Source of the DNA: Psychrobacter ciconiae
Lineage (GTDB): Bacteria; Pseudomonadota; Gammaproteobacteria; Pseudomonadales; Moraxellaceae
Reading direction: 5' to 3'
Length of the DNA stretch: 64,000 bases
Assembly (NCBI RefSeq): GCF_904846055.1
Contig: NZ_CAJGYV010000001.1
Location: 744,001-808,000 of the forward strand
Shown here: piece by piece, positions 26,117 through 35,447 of the stretch
Layout of the letters: every line of letters starts with the position of its first letter
How positions within the stretch are numbered: position 1 is the stretch's first letter
Notes under the pieces: generated by a model
Database searches by the model: none
Seen by the model: only the letters and a program-made list of their open reading frames with translations
What the model was told of the DNA's origin: nothing
Translations under genes and position numbers: made by a program

Positions 26117-27565
26117 TTAAAACTGCGACCCTGAATCCGCGTCAAGGTTATCAATGCCTACCGCCGCCGCCGCGCTTTCAATGCCCGCGGTCAGCTCTTG
26201 TAAGCTGCTAATTCCTGACTCAATCCAGCCGCGGCGCTTGGTTTGTTCTTCCGCTGAAATGCCGTGTTTGTTGGCTTGACCAACGGTGGCAATCATTTGG
26301 TCAACCTTGATGCCTTCTTTTTCAGCTTTATCAACGATAATATTAAAAGCGTCTTCCACCTTTTTAAAGTCAGCGCTCAATTTGTCGGCTTCGTCTTTAT
26401 GGTTAGTGTCAATTAAGTACTGCTTGATGCCATAGCCGCCAACATTTTTACCCGCAACGGTTTTATAGCTGCCATTAAAGATATTTTGGATGCCGCGAGC
26501 GTTATTGGCATAGCTTAAATGGGTCAAGTCGCTAAAGCACTCGTGCTCATCTTCGGTCGAACCGGTAACAAAGGCAACTTGCATTCGCTCAGAAGCAAGC
26601 TCGCCAAGCGCTAAGCTGCCCATTTGGTACAAGATTTGGCGAAGGGCATTGTCGCCTTTTCGAGCCATAAGGTCAGATCGCAAGGTATTGTCACTTTCGG
26701 GCTGCCACTGGGCTTCCATATCGGTCAGATCATCAACGAGCAATTGCACCGCCGCTTTTAAATACTGACCTCGGCGCTCACAAATTTTAGAATCAGGGTT
26801 GACCGTATCGCCACTGGTACATTGACCGTCAGTGTTGTAGTCGCTTACCGGACGGTTTCCTGCGCCCTCACCGGTGCCATTGGTATCTTGACCCCACAAT
26901 AAAAACTCAATGGCGTGGTAGCCGGTGGTGACATTGGCTTCACTGCCGCCGATTTCATTCATTTCTGCCAAAAGCTGAGGGGTGATGGTCTTGGTATCTT
27001 GATTTAAGCTGCCAACGGTGATGCTGTCACTATTGATGATGTTGTCTTGACTGTTATACTCGCCCTGATAGTCAGCGCTGACATAGTCAATCAGCGCCTC
27101 ATCAAGCGGCCACGCATTAACCTGACCTTCCCAATCATCGGTACTGGCAATTTTACGCTGATCGTTTTTGCTCACAAAGCCTTCATCAAAGCGAAAAACC
27201 TCGGTTTGCGAATACGGTTGCCGCGCTGCTTTATACGCCGCTTTTGCTGCATCAAGGTTGGCTTGGGTGGGATCATCAACAAAAGCATTGACCGCAACCT
27301 GCAACTGCTTTGCGGTATCGAGCGAGTCTTTATACGCCGCGTGCGCCATATCGCTATAGCTCAGTAGTAGTCGGTCAAGGTTTGCCTGCTCGGCGGCAGA
27401 GGGTTTAGCGCCTGTTGATGATTGTGACTCGGTCACTGTACTATCAGCTGCCCCGTTAGTTTCATCAGCTTTTTTGGTGCAACCGCTTAAGATAAGCGTG
27501 GCGGCAATAGCCGAAGCCAAGCCCGACTTGACCAAGCGATTTGTTGTCATGGCATTCAATATCAT
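26117..27565 (-). CDS. irpA: Imelysin-family lipoprotein (IrpA-like)
   Basis: 482 residues. A lipoprotein signal (ATLILSGC) and a low-complexity linker precede a full imelysin domain with the GxHxxE motif in TGYHAIEFLLWGQD and the conserved RRGQYLKAAVQLL and SYANNARGIQNIF segments. Family knowledge: IrpA/ICMP proteins are iron-regulated surface proteins that bind metal at the GxHxxE site. It is the first gene of the operon, with a Fur-like box about 72 bp upstream. The chosen ATG has GAGAAC before it; an in-frame ATG at 27550 is an alternative. Confidence 0.9.
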   Translation of the reverse strand: MILNAMTTNRLVKSGLASAIAATLILSGCTKKADETNGAADSTVTESQSSTGAKPSAAEQANLDRLLLSYSDMAHAAYKDSLDTAKQLQVAVNAFVDDPTQANLDAAKAAYKAARQPYSQTEVFRFDEGFVSKNDQRKIASTDDWEGQVNAWPLDEALIDYVSADYQGEYNSQDNIINSDSITVGSLNQDTKTITPQLLAEMNEIGGSEANVTTGYHAIEFLLWGQDTNGTGEGAGNRPVSDYNTDGQCTSGDTVNPDSKICERRGQYLKAAVQLLVDDLTDMEAQWQPESDNTLRSDLMARKGDNALRQILYQMGSLALGELASERMQVAFVTGSTEDEHECFSDLTHLSYANNARGIQNIFNGSYKTVAGKNVGGYGIKQYLIDTNHKDEADKLSADFKKVEDAFNIIVDKAEKEGIKVDQMIATVGQANKHGISAEEQTKRRGWIESGISSLQELTAGIESAAAAVGIDNLDADSGSQF

Positions 27566-27636
27566 AAAGTTCTCAATCGTTAAAAAATAAAAAAATTGGG
27601 CAAAAAATGAAGAATAATTTGGGGTTAAATTATAAA

Positions 27637-27655
27637 GTCATTGAGAACGATTATC
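27637..27655 (-). promoter_or_regulatory. Fur box candidate for the imelysin operon
   Basis: On the reverse strand the 19-bp site begins GATAATCGTTCTCA and matches the classical GATAATGATAATCATTATC consensus at 12 of 19 positions by my count. It lies about 72 bp upstream of the first imelysin start, where repression by iron-loaded Fur would be expected. Confidence 0.6.
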
Positions 27656-27712
27656 AAACTTAATCTAATTTTAATACAGTTTGAATTTTATTTTCGGTAA
27701 AAAAACCGCATT

Positions 27713-27743
27713 AAAAAAGGTCAACATGACGTTGACCTTTTTT
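27713..27743. terminator. Terminator of the OmpA-family lipoprotein gene
   Basis: AAAAAAGGTCAAC and GTTGACCTTTTTT form a perfect 13-bp stem with a five-base loop, 36 bp beyond the stop codon. Confidence 0.9.
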
Positions 27744-27778
27744 ATATTAAACTGCTGCTTTATTAAGCTTTTGGCTTA

Positions 27779-28432
27779 TTAACGAACGCTTTGTGGCGCA
27801 TTAATCGTCAATTCAACGCGGCGGTTTTGAGCGCGGCCCGCTTCAGTAGCGTTGGTGGCGATTGGACGCGTTTTGCCATAAGCTTCAACGCGGATGCGGT
27901 TGGACGCCACGCCGCGAGCGCTTAGGTAGTTGGCAACCGAGTAAGCACGGTCACGAGACAGCTTCATGTTATAAGAATCTGTACCTTTACCATCAGTGTG
28001 ACCTGCGATGGTGACCGTGTTTTGGTTGTACTGATTTAAGGTTGAGGCAAGCTTATCAAGCGTTGGCATAAATGCTGTATTTAGTGTCGCATCGTCAAAA
28101 GCAAAGGTAATGTTTCCTGGCATAACAAGGTCAATGTTACCGTTTGGATTTGGGGTTACGGTCACGCCAGTTCCTGCCATTTGCTGCTCAAGCTGACGCG
28201 CTTGTCTTTCCATATAAGCCCCAACCCCTGCGCCAAGAGCCGCACCGATTGCCGCATCACGACCCGTTCTATCACCGCCGGTTGCTTTTGAGATGACCGC
28301 GCCGCCTGCTGCTCCTGCAAGCGTTCCTACCGCAGTTTTGTTCAAGCGCTGTTGACCAGTGGCAGGGTCAGTAGTACAGCCTGCCAAAACCAATCCTGAA
28401 GCCAATGCGCCGATCATTAAGGTCTTTTTCAT
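27779..28432 (-). CDS. OmpA-family peptidoglycan-binding lipoprotein (YiaD-like)
   Basis: 217 residues. Lipobox GLVLAGC; a glycine-zipper membrane-associating segment (GTLAGAAGGAVI, AAIGAALGAGVGAYM); then an OmpA C-terminal domain with TIAGHTDGKGTDSYNMKLSR and GRAQNRRVEL, which contain the residues that bind diaminopimelate in peptidoglycan. The architecture matches E. coli YiaD. It tethers the outer membrane to the cell wall. The ATG at 28432 has GAGGA seven bases upstream; longer readings lack the signal-peptide start. Confidence 0.9.
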   Translation of the reverse strand: MKKTLMIGALASGLVLAGCTTDPATGQQRLNKTAVGTLAGAAGGAVISKATGGDRTGRDAAIGAALGAGVGAYMERQARQLEQQMAGTGVTVTPNPNGNIDLVMPGNITFAFDDATLNTAFMPTLDKLASTLNQYNQNTVTIAGHTDGKGTDSYNMKLSRDRAYSVANYLSARGVASNRIRVEAYGKTRPIATNATEAGRAQNRRVELTINAPQSVR

Positions 28433-28839
28433 GTCATATTCCTCACAAGTAAACAAAATCATTTTTTAAAAATAATTTTCAATCAAAATCTTTCCTAGTT
28501 ATTATCGCAAAGCACTTATCATCATGTGTAATATTTTGTCACAACTCTGTATGGCAACTGCATATCATCTTTCGCAATTACCCATTGACAATGCCCAATT
28601 GCTGCTAGAGCTTTACTGAGCAGCCGTTATTTTGAAAAAAGCTCATTTGAGACTGCCAAGCTGATACTTTTAAATGTCGCTTGAGTATGGATTGCTTTAT
28701 GATGGCAAAAATGCCGCCAATCGTCTTCATTCTTCTTTAAGTTATGTTTACAAGCGTACACTCAGAAAAAATTTTGCTATGATAGCAGCCAGAATTGCAT
28801 TTTTTATCATAAGTTTTAAAGCGTTTTCAAGGATTTGTT
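28433..28839. other. Divergent intergenic region
   Basis: 407 bp between the OmpA-family gene and the acyltransferase gene. Only the extended -10 at 28775-28783 stands out. Short open frames here lack ribosome-binding sites and I do not call them. Confidence 0.5.
28775..28783 (+). promoter_or_regulatory. Extended -10 promoter for the acyltransferase gene
   Basis: TGC followed by TATGAT, about 57 bp upstream of the ATG. No convincing -35. Confidence 0.5.
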
Positions 28840-29790
28840 ATGCCATTGACCAAAGCCATCTTATCGCTACAAAAGCGCGCGCCAAAAGTCGCCAAAGCGG
28901 TCTCTCTTGCTACTGCCACGGGCGTGATTACTGCCAACAGTATCGGTGGCAGTCTTCCTATTTGGCTGATGGGCGCGACCAAAATGATAACGGGTGCTAA
29001 AATCGCCGACAACACCGTCATCAAAATTGCCAATCACTGGATTCATAGCAATAACTTGCTTATCGATAAGCTGTTTCCTAATAAGGATTGGCGCATTCAT
29101 TTGCCAGAAGACATCAATCCTGACGGCAAATATTTGCTGATTAGCAATCATCAGTCATGGGTCGATACCAGCGTGGTTCAATATATCAGCGAAAATAAGC
29201 TGCCGCTCACGCGCTTTTTTACCAAATTTGAGCTGATTTATATTCCAGTGGTGGGTCAGACGTTTTATTTTTTAGACTTTCCGATGATGAAGCGCCACTC
29301 AAAAGAAGCCATCACCAAAAACCCAAGCCTAAAAGGTCAAGATATTGAGGAAGCCAAACGCGCTTGTCGATTGTTAAAAGATAAGCCCTTTACCCTACTC
29401 AACTATTTAGAGGGCACACGATTTACCAAAGACAAGCATGACAAGCAAAACTCTCCTTATGAGCATTTGCTCAAGCCGCGAGCGGGCGGATTGTCGCTTG
29501 CCATTCAGTCGCTTGGCGATGACATTGACGGTATTTTGGACATGACGATTGTGTATCCTGACGGCACGCCTAACTATCAAGATTTATGGCTTGGCAATGT
29601 TCAAAAACTTGGCGTTGATGTCCGCAAGATTGAGATGCCAGAAGCGCTGTTTTCAGCGATTAAAAACGGTGGCTATGAGAATGATGAAAGCGTAAAAGCT
29701 GAGATGTTTGCTTGGCTTGATGACGTTTGGCAGCAAAAAGACAGCCGGATTAAATCTATGCTTGCTGAGTTTGATTCAGCAAAGCCATAG
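28840..29790 (+). CDS. PlsC-family acyltransferase (YihG-like)
   Basis: 316 residues. The acyltransferase motif NHQSWVD (His-x4-Asp) near residue 105, the acceptor motif YLEGTRF and the RAGGLSLAIQSLG segment identify a 1-acylglycerol-3-phosphate acyltransferase-like enzyme of the E. coli YihG group. It has an N-terminal hydrophobic anchor around residues 30-55. YihG-type enzymes are secondary lysophosphatidate acyltransferases that influence fatty acid composition at the sn-2 position. It appears to be a single gene. Confidence 0.85.
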   Translation: MPLTKAILSLQKRAPKVAKAVSLATATGVITANSIGGSLPIWLMGATKMITGAKIADNTVIKIANHWIHSNNLLIDKLFPNKDWRIHLPEDINPDGKYLLISNHQSWVDTSVVQYISENKLPLTRFFTKFELIYIPVVGQTFYFLDFPMMKRHSKEAITKNPSLKGQDIEEAKRACRLLKDKPFTLLNYLEGTRFTKDKHDKQNSPYEHLLKPRAGGLSLAIQSLGDDIDGILDMTIVYPDGTPNYQDLWLGNVQKLGVDVRKIEMPEALFSAIKNGGYENDESVKAEMFAWLDDVWQQKDSRIKSMLAEFDSAKP

Positions 29791-29907
29791 TTAACTGTTA
29801 GCACCCTTGCATATTAATTGTGACGTTGATTTAGAGGCTTTCAATAAAGCTGCGCTACTGATTTTTACGTTTAACTGACCCTTTTATAAGTTCAAGGTAA
29901 GCCTGTT

Positions 29908-30933
29908 GTGACTGATTCACCTGCCACGCCAACCCCGAAAAGCCCTACCCCAAGCCGAATCAAGCTTGGCTATGATATCGCGATGATGATTGCCATCAGT
30001 ATCGATTTGCTGCTCATTGGCATTGATGCGATGCTCATGAGCGATTTTATCCAAATGGTTGCGGCAAAATTAGCGCTTAGCGACAGTTTGATGTGGTATC
30101 AGGCGGTACTGCATCAGCCGCTGAGAACGGCAGGCGGGTTTTTTACCATCTTTTTGATTTTGGAGTTGCTCGTTCGTTGGGGCATTGCCATTTATACGAA
30201 GGTTTATTATCGTTGGTTTTTTTTCCCGTTTGTGCATTGGTATGAGGTTTTAGGATGTGCGCCGCAGTTGCGAGCACTCAGGCTGTTTCGGGTGGTGGTG
30301 ATTGGCAAAAAGCTATATCAGCTTGGCTATCAGGTGTTGCCGCAACCGTGGCTGAGCCGGATCAAATTTTATATCAATTTGTTGCTTGAGGAGCTGTCCG
30401 ACCGCGTCATTTTAACCACCATTCAGAACTACCGCGCGCAGTTGACCGACCCAAAAACGCAAAAATCCATCATCCAATCTGCCATCGGCAATAACCGCGA
30501 CGCCATCGAAAGCGCGCTGTTGTCGTTACTCAAGCAAGAGCTTGCGCCAAAGCTCTTGCAGCTCAAAGCCACGCAAAACCAAGCCTTGGCAACTGACATC
30601 GGAAAAGCGGTGGAAACAGGACTTAGTAACGCGCCTGAGCTACGCCGCTATCTAAAAATGATTCCGATTGCAGGACACCTGATCGAGTCGCAGCTGTTGA
30701 GCGTCGGTCACAGCATTGGCGAGAATATCGTTACTTCATTGAGTGATTTTTTTCTTGATCCTGAGCGTTTAGAGGCTTTGTTTGCCATCATCGCCCGCGA
30801 CATCGCCTCGATTGATACGGATAACGCTGAGCTTGAGGCGCTCATTGCACGACTGATCACCGCAAGTCTGGATGAATTTGAGGCACAAATTAAAGTTCAG
30901 CAATGGAAGCATCAAGATTTGCTGAACTTTTAA
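29908..30933 (+). CDS. Uncharacterised membrane protein with voltage-sensor-like N terminus
   Basis: 341 residues, family not recognised. The first 150 residues have three or four hydrophobic segments. They are followed by LRALRLFRVVVIGKK, where Arg recurs about every third residue as in an S4 voltage sensor. The remainder, about 190 residues, is soluble, Leu-rich and predicted helical, with no pore signature. This layout recalls a voltage-sensor domain lacking the channel pore, but the similarity is by eye only. The GTG start has AAGG ten bases upstream. It is encoded 80 bp before minC in the same direction. Confidence 0.65.
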   Translation: MTDSPATPTPKSPTPSRIKLGYDIAMMIAISIDLLLIGIDAMLMSDFIQMVAAKLALSDSLMWYQAVLHQPLRTAGGFFTIFLILELLVRWGIAIYTKVYYRWFFFPFVHWYEVLGCAPQLRALRLFRVVVIGKKLYQLGYQVLPQPWLSRIKFYINLLLEELSDRVILTTIQNYRAQLTDPKTQKSIIQSAIGNNRDAIESALLSLLKQELAPKLLQLKATQNQALATDIGKAVETGLSNAPELRRYLKMIPIAGHLIESQLLSVGHSIGENIVTSLSDFFLDPERLEALFAIIARDIASIDTDNAELEALIARLITASLDEFEAQIKVQQWKHQDLLNF

Positions 30934-31013
30934 GCAATCGCTTACATAATCCGTTATGATAGCTTCATTGATACCCTATATTTAAGTACCTTTAAGTTAG
31001 GAAGGACGACTAT

Positions 31014-31775
31014 ATGACGACCGAAAATGCTGCAATGTTGGACAATGACGCCATTCCTGCCATGACTTTTTTTGGCAAAATGCTGACCTTTTCACGATTG
31101 CAGCTTAATACCAATGACTTAACTGTCATTGAGGCACAACTAAACCAAACGCTACAAAATAAAATCAGCCAAATCCCAATTGTTATTGATAGCAGCGTCG
31201 ATCAGGATTTAGATGCGCTCGTTGATTTGCTTTGGTCGTGGGGGCTTCAACCAATTGGGGTGGTCAAAGGCATTCTTGAAGATCAAGCCCGAGCGCTTCG
31301 CTTGGCAATTTTTCCTGCTGATGGCAACCGCATTGAGCGCATTGTTCCAAAGCCCAAAAAAGAGCCAAAAGCCGATCAAAAATCCGCTCAAGAACCAGCA
31401 GCAGCTCAAGCGATCATCCCGCCCGTGCCTGATCAAGTCACCAACCTGATTTACGATCAAATCTTGCGATCCGGTCAAAGCTTGAACCATGTTGGCGGCG
31501 ACTTGATTTTAACCAACGGCATCAATCGCGGCGCCGAAGCCATCACTGACAATAGCCTTCATGTTTATGGTCGTGCTCAAGGTCGATTAGTGGCAGGGGC
31601 TACCGGCGATAAAGATGCGCGTATTTTTTGCCAAATGTTTAACCCCTCGCTGGTTTCTGTCGCCGGAACGTACTGCCTCCACGACAACTTGCCGGAGCAC
31701 ATCATCGACAAGCCGGTTCAAGTTCGCTTCAAAGAAGATGAAGGCTTGGTGTTTACGGTCATGGAAGATTTTTAA
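31014..31775 (+). CDS. minC: Septum site-determining protein MinC
   Basis: 253 residues. The N-terminal MinC domain (FSRLQLNTNDL, LVDLLWSWGLQPIGVV) inhibits FtsZ. After an Ala/Pro/Lys-rich linker at about residues 115-140, the C-terminal beta-helix domain reads RSGQSLNHVGGDLILTNGIN, HVYGRAQGRLVAGATGD and FNPSLVSVAGTY, which dimerises and binds MinD. The ATG follows AGGAAGGACGACTAT. It precedes minD by 230 bp, an unusually long gap that may hold a second promoter. Confidence 0.95.
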   Translation: MTTENAAMLDNDAIPAMTFFGKMLTFSRLQLNTNDLTVIEAQLNQTLQNKISQIPIVIDSSVDQDLDALVDLLWSWGLQPIGVVKGILEDQARALRLAIFPADGNRIERIVPKPKKEPKADQKSAQEPAAAQAIIPPVPDQVTNLIYDQILRSGQSLNHVGGDLILTNGINRGAEAITDNSLHVYGRAQGRLVAGATGDKDARIFCQMFNPSLVSVAGTYCLHDNLPEHIIDKPVQVRFKEDEGLVFTVMEDF

Positions 31776-32005
31776 TTCAGCTTTCAATACTGATTAGCCA
31801 CTTTATCGTTTAAATTTTGATTATTATCTTTTTGAAATGGCTTTTGATTTAGCTTTCAGCGCTATAACTTTTTACTTATTTATGTTAGGCTTATTGCCCT
31901 AAGTGACCGCCATTATTTGCAACCATGTATTAAGACGATGAGTCCGGATACAGCGGCGGCGCGACCAATTTTCGACATCTCAATCATTCATAGGAGTGTG
32001 CCATT

Positions 32006-32818
32006 GTGGCAAAGATAGTTGTAATCACTTCAGGTAAAGGCGGTGTGGGTAAAACCACCACCAGTGCGTCATTCGCCGCCGGACTTGCATTACGTGGTCA
32101 TAAAACTGTGGTCATCGATTTTGATGTGGGACTGCGCAACCTTGATTTGATCATGGGCTGTGAAAACCGTATCGTCTATGATTTTGTTGATGTCATCAAT
32201 GGCAATGCCAAGTTGTCACAAGCGCTGGTTAAAGACAAGCGTCTTGATAATTTATTCATTTTACCGGCAAGTCAGACCCGCGACAAAGACGCTTTGACGG
32301 ATAAAGGCGTGGCGGATGTGATGGATGAATTGTCCAAGGAATTTGACTACATCATTTGTGATTCCCCTGCCGGTATCGAGCGCGGGGCGCAACTTGCCAT
32401 GTATCACGCCGATGAAGCCATCATCGTCACCAACCCTGAGATCTCTTCGGTTCGTGACTCTGATCGCATCATTGGTATCTTACAAAGCCGAACCAAAAAA
32501 GTTGAAAAAAATGAGGGCGCAGTTCGCGAGCATTTGATCATTACTCGCTACAATGCAGAGCGCGCCGCCGCAAATGAGATGATGGACATCAACACCATCT
32601 CTAATGAAATTTTAAAAGTGCCGCTTTTGGGTGTTATCCCCGAAAACCATGCCGTACTTGAAGCTTCAAACCACGGTGAGCCTGTGATTCATTATGCCGA
32701 CTCAGTCGCTGGTCAGTGTTACGACGACATCGTGGCTCGTTTTTTGGGTGAAGAGCGCCCCCTCCGCCATACTGAAATTAAGAAAAAGAGCTTCTTACAG
32801 CGCTGGTTTGGGGGTTAA
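32006..32818 (+). CDS. minD: Septum site-determining ATPase MinD
   Basis: 270 residues. The deviant Walker [42 protein letters not shown] and the C-terminal amphipathic membrane-targeting helix [12 protein letters not shown] are all present. MinD binds the membrane as an ATP dimer, recruits MinC and oscillates with MinE. It starts with GTG preceded by AGGAG. Its stop overlaps the first base of the minE ATG, so the two are translationally coupled. Confidence 0.97.
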   Translation: MAKIVVITSGKGGVGKTTTSASFAAGLALRGHKTVVIDFDVGLRNLDLIMGCENRIVYDFVDVINGNAKLSQALVKDKRLDNLFILPASQTRDKDALTDKGVADVMDELSKEFDYIICDSPAGIERGAQLAMYHADEAIIVTNPEISSVRDSDRIIGILQSRTKKVEKNEGAVREHLIITRYNAERAAANEMMDINTISNEILKVPLLGVIPENHAVLEASNHGEPVIHYADSVAGQCYDDIVARFLGEERPLRHTEIKKKSFLQRWFGG

Positions 32819-33120
32819 TGATGAGTAAGAAAAAAGGATTTTGGGGCAGTTTATTTGGTGGTGATGACAAGGCAACCGGCAGCGCAAGTGCTGCAACTGA
32901 GCGCTTAAAAGTCATCGTTGCCAGTGAAAACCGCCTAAATAATCGCTTAACCGCCGACCGTATCGAAAAAATGAAACGTGAAATCTTAGAGGTGGTCAAC
33001 AAATACGTGAACGGTGTTCAAATTGATGATGTTAATATCAATCACCGTAACGAAGACAGCTTAGACGTTCTTGAAATGAACATCAGCCTGCCTGAACACA
33101 AAAACACACCGCCAACCTAA
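32818..33120 (+). CDS. minE: Cell division topological specificity factor MinE
   Basis: 100 residues. [14 protein letters not shown] is the MinD-binding anti-MinCD region, followed by [13 protein letters not shown] and the dimerisation domain with [12 protein letters not shown]. It stimulates the MinD ATPase and drives pole-to-pole oscillation. Two adjacent ATGs, 32818 and 32821, are both possible starts. A strong terminator ends the operon 41 bp later. Confidence 0.95.
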   Translation: MMSKKKGFWGSLFGGDDKATGSASAATERLKVIVASENRLNNRLTADRIEKMKREILEVVNKYVNGVQIDDVNINHRNEDSLDVLEMNISLPEHKNTPPT

Positions 33121-33161
33121 GTTATTACTGCTTTCAACAAAAGTCACTATCCCTTTCAACA

Positions 33162-33193
33162 AAAAAAGCCCTAATTCAAGTTAGGGCTTTTTT
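33162..33193. terminator. Bidirectional terminator of minCDE / cytochrome b561
   Basis: AAAAAAGCCCTAA and TTAGGGCTTTTTT form a perfect 13-bp stem with a six-base loop between the convergent minE and cytochrome b genes. Confidence 0.9.
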
Positions 33194-33226
33194 ATTAATG
33201 ATTAAAGCTTTTTTATTAATAAGTAG

Positions 33227-33754
33227 TTATTTAATCCGACCAATTAAATTGTCTTTTTTCACAAACTGATGATAAAGCGCACCTGCAATGTGCAAAACGG
33301 TAAAGACGATCAGCAGCGGCCAGATAATATCGGTATGTAAATCATTATAAAAGCGCGCCGCGGTGCGATCAGGGGCAACAAAGACTGGAATCTCAAACAA
33401 GCCAAACATATCGACCGGTCGACCGCCATAAGCGGACATTAAAAATCCCGCAATCGGCATCGCAATTAGCAACGCATAAAGGGCAAAATGGGTCAATTGT
33501 GCCGCAATTTGTTGCGGTTTTGGCATAACGACTGCCGGTGGAGCTTGGGTTAACAGCCGATTGATCACCCGCGCCAGCATCCAAAATAGCAAACTCATGC
33601 CAAACGCTTTATGCAGTCCGATGAACAGCTTACTTTCTGATTGATCATAAAGCAGCATCAAAATCCAAGTTATCAGTAGCAAAAGCGCGCTGATCCAATG
33701 AAAAATGCGGCTGCTTAGCGACCATTTTTGTAGTTTTACTTGATTGTTGGTCAT
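33227..33754 (-). CDS. cybB: Cytochrome b561 family protein
   Basis: 175 residues with four membrane segments. Heme-ligand-bearing segments include RIFHWISALLLLITW, FIGLHKAFGMSLLF, QLTHFALYALLIAMPIAG and LHTDIIWPLLIVFTVLHIAG. This is the YodB/CybB family, which passes electrons from quinol to periplasmic acceptors or superoxide to quinone. It is a single-gene unit with a shared terminator on the left. Confident on the family; the physiological partner cannot be seen. Confidence 0.9.
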   Translation of the reverse strand: MTNNQVKLQKWSLSSRIFHWISALLLLITWILMLLYDQSESKLFIGLHKAFGMSLLFWMLARVINRLLTQAPPAVVMPKPQQIAAQLTHFALYALLIAMPIAGFLMSAYGGRPVDMFGLFEIPVFVAPDRTAARFYNDLHTDIIWPLLIVFTVLHIAGALYHQFVKKDNLIGRIK

Positions 33755-33862
33755 AGATTACCTTTAATTCCAATCTCACTATTTTTTACTATACTTCATA
33801 TAATATCAAATAATTAAGCAAACTAACAAATGGTTAACCATTATTAATAGATCGAACCGAAT

Positions 33863-34438
33863 CTAGCTGTCTAAATCTACCAATTGGTGAGCAATTTTAT
33901 CTAAGTCTGGGACAAGATAATACTCATTGTTGATCATCACCGTTTGAAACAGGTAAGACACGACCACGTTTTCGCGAAAACGCTCTTCTACCTTATTGCT
34001 ATCGCCATCGGTGACAACCGGAGCAAAAAAACCAAAGTCTTCGTCGCGCTTTTTATTGACATCCATATTGGTCATTGCCATGGTCATATATTCTTGGGGC
34101 AGCTCAACATCTTTTACATCAGAGATGCGGACTTGAATGTTTTGAGTGTCGCCGCGCGTTTGTAGCGCAATGCGGTGAATGCTGGTGTTACCCTCAAGAA
34201 TAATCATGGTATCGGGCGCTTCATCTCGCGGCAACAGATGAAACACCGCAACTTCTTGATTTTCTTGCCAAAGGTACGTCCAAATACGCTCATAATAAGG
34301 CTCAATGCTCAAAATAAGGCTCGTAGGAACGATCCAATCAGGCTGATTCATCGCAGGGATTAGGGTCACCTCAAGTAAGCCATTGTCTGCGGTCAATAGG
34401 CTTACCGCCTCAAACGTATGCTTTCGAATTTGGTTCAT
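33863..34438 (-). CDS. chpC: ChpC-like CheW-related protein of the pil-chp cluster
   Basis: 191 residues. The sequence is divergent, but the order of elements (IVPTSLILSIEP, EVAVFHLLPRDE, HRIALQTRGDTQNIQVRISDVKD, YYLVPDLDKIAHQL) follows a CheW fold. ChpC occupies this position after chpB in Pseudomonas aeruginosa. ChpC is thought to be an alternative coupling protein. It is 16 bp downstream of chpB and ends the operon. The assignment rests on fold-like pattern and synteny, so it is moderately sure. Confidence 0.65.
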   Translation of the reverse strand: MNQIRKHTFEAVSLLTADNGLLEVTLIPAMNQPDWIVPTSLILSIEPYYERIWTYLWQENQEVAVFHLLPRDEAPDTMIILEGNTSIHRIALQTRGDTQNIQVRISDVKDVELPQEYMTMAMTNMDVNKKRDEDFGFFAPVVTDGDSNKVEERFRENVVVSYLFQTVMINNEYYLVPDLDKIAHQLVDLDS

Positions 34439-34454
34439 AGTGCTTTACCGTTTA

Positions 34455-35447
34455 TTAAGTAAATTTTTTTAAGTAGCTGCGATGACGAACAAAGTCTTCA
34501 AGTTTTTCTGCTAATGCTTGCGGGCTTGCAACAAATTGACAAAACCCTGAATCAATAATCGCTTGAGGCTGACTAGAGCAGGTGCTCAGCTTAGGGTCTT
34601 GCGCCCAAAGCTGGCTTCGGTTGTCTTGAATGGCAGTTAAGTATTGCGTGCCATCATTACCCATTCCAGAAAAAATAATACTGACCAAATCGCTGCCGTA
34701 AACATCGCTCATATTTTTCATGATATGCCCAATAGACGGCTTATATTCTCCCTGCCAGTTTTGATTGCTTAAGATAATGCGACCATCAGAGTCACAGATG
34801 ATTTGTTTATCAATAGGCGCAATTAAACAGTACCCTGACTGTAGCCGCCGTGTCGAGGTGATGATTTGGCAGTGCCAAGCGTTATGGCGATTTAAAATCC
34901 GTGGGAGGGTTTCAAGCATATTTTGATTAAAATGATGAGCAAGCAGCAAGCTTATGGGCAGATTTGGGGATAAATGATCTAAAAACTCTTTTACCGCCGC
35001 AGGACCTCCCATAGAAGCGCCCAAAAACACCACCACCCGCCAAGGAAAAACAGGGTCGCTGTGTGGCGTACTTGTTAGCAGCTCGGGCATCTCAAGTAAG
35101 TTTGCAAGCTTACGTTTAAGCTTTCGTTGCCATTTTCTATAGTGCTGTAGCTCATTTAGATAAGGCGCTTGACTAAAGCCAATGAGCATAGCGCTATAAT
35201 CCGAGGCGTAAACCAGCCGCTCGATACTCTCAGTGACCTCAGTATCAATAAGCCACAAGTCAACATGAGCATACTGCGGCTTAGTACCGAGCTGCTGACT
35301 GCTGAGGCAATCTACCAGCGTAAAGCCGCAAGCCTTAATCGTGTCCGAAAACGCTAAGCGTTGATGCGCGTTGTCAGCCACCACCAGCACGTTGATTTCA
35401 CGATTTGGCTTGAACTTTAATAAGGCCAAACGCTCATTAGGCGTCAT
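34455..35447 (-). CDS. chpB: ChpB, CheB-type methylesterase of the Pil-Chp system
   Basis: 330 residues. The C-terminal esterase has the Ser site LGASMGGPAAVKEF, LAHHFNQNMLETLPRIL and FSGMGNDGTQYL (Ser-His-Asp triad). The N-terminal about 120 residues occupy the receiver position but lack the double acidic pocket; only an Asp in LWLIDTE remains, so phosphorylation is doubtful. It demethylates or deamidates PilJ. Its ATG overlaps the chpA stop by 11 bp, indicating coupling. Order and sequence match the Pseudomonas chp cluster. Confidence 0.88.
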   Translation of the reverse strand: MTPNERLALLKFKPNREINVLVVADNAHQRLAFSDTIKACGFTLVDCLSSQQLGTKPQYAHVDLWLIDTEVTESIERLVYASDYSAMLIGFSQAPYLNELQHYRKWQRKLKRKLANLLEMPELLTSTPHSDPVFPWRVVVFLGASMGGPAAVKEFLDHLSPNLPISLLLAHHFNQNMLETLPRILNRHNAWHCQIITSTRRLQSGYCLIAPIDKQIICDSDGRIILSNQNWQGEYKPSIGHIMKNMSDVYGSDLVSIIFSGMGNDGTQYLTAIQDNRSQLWAQDPKLSTCSSQPQAIIDSGFCQFVASPQALAEKLEDFVRHRSYLKKFT

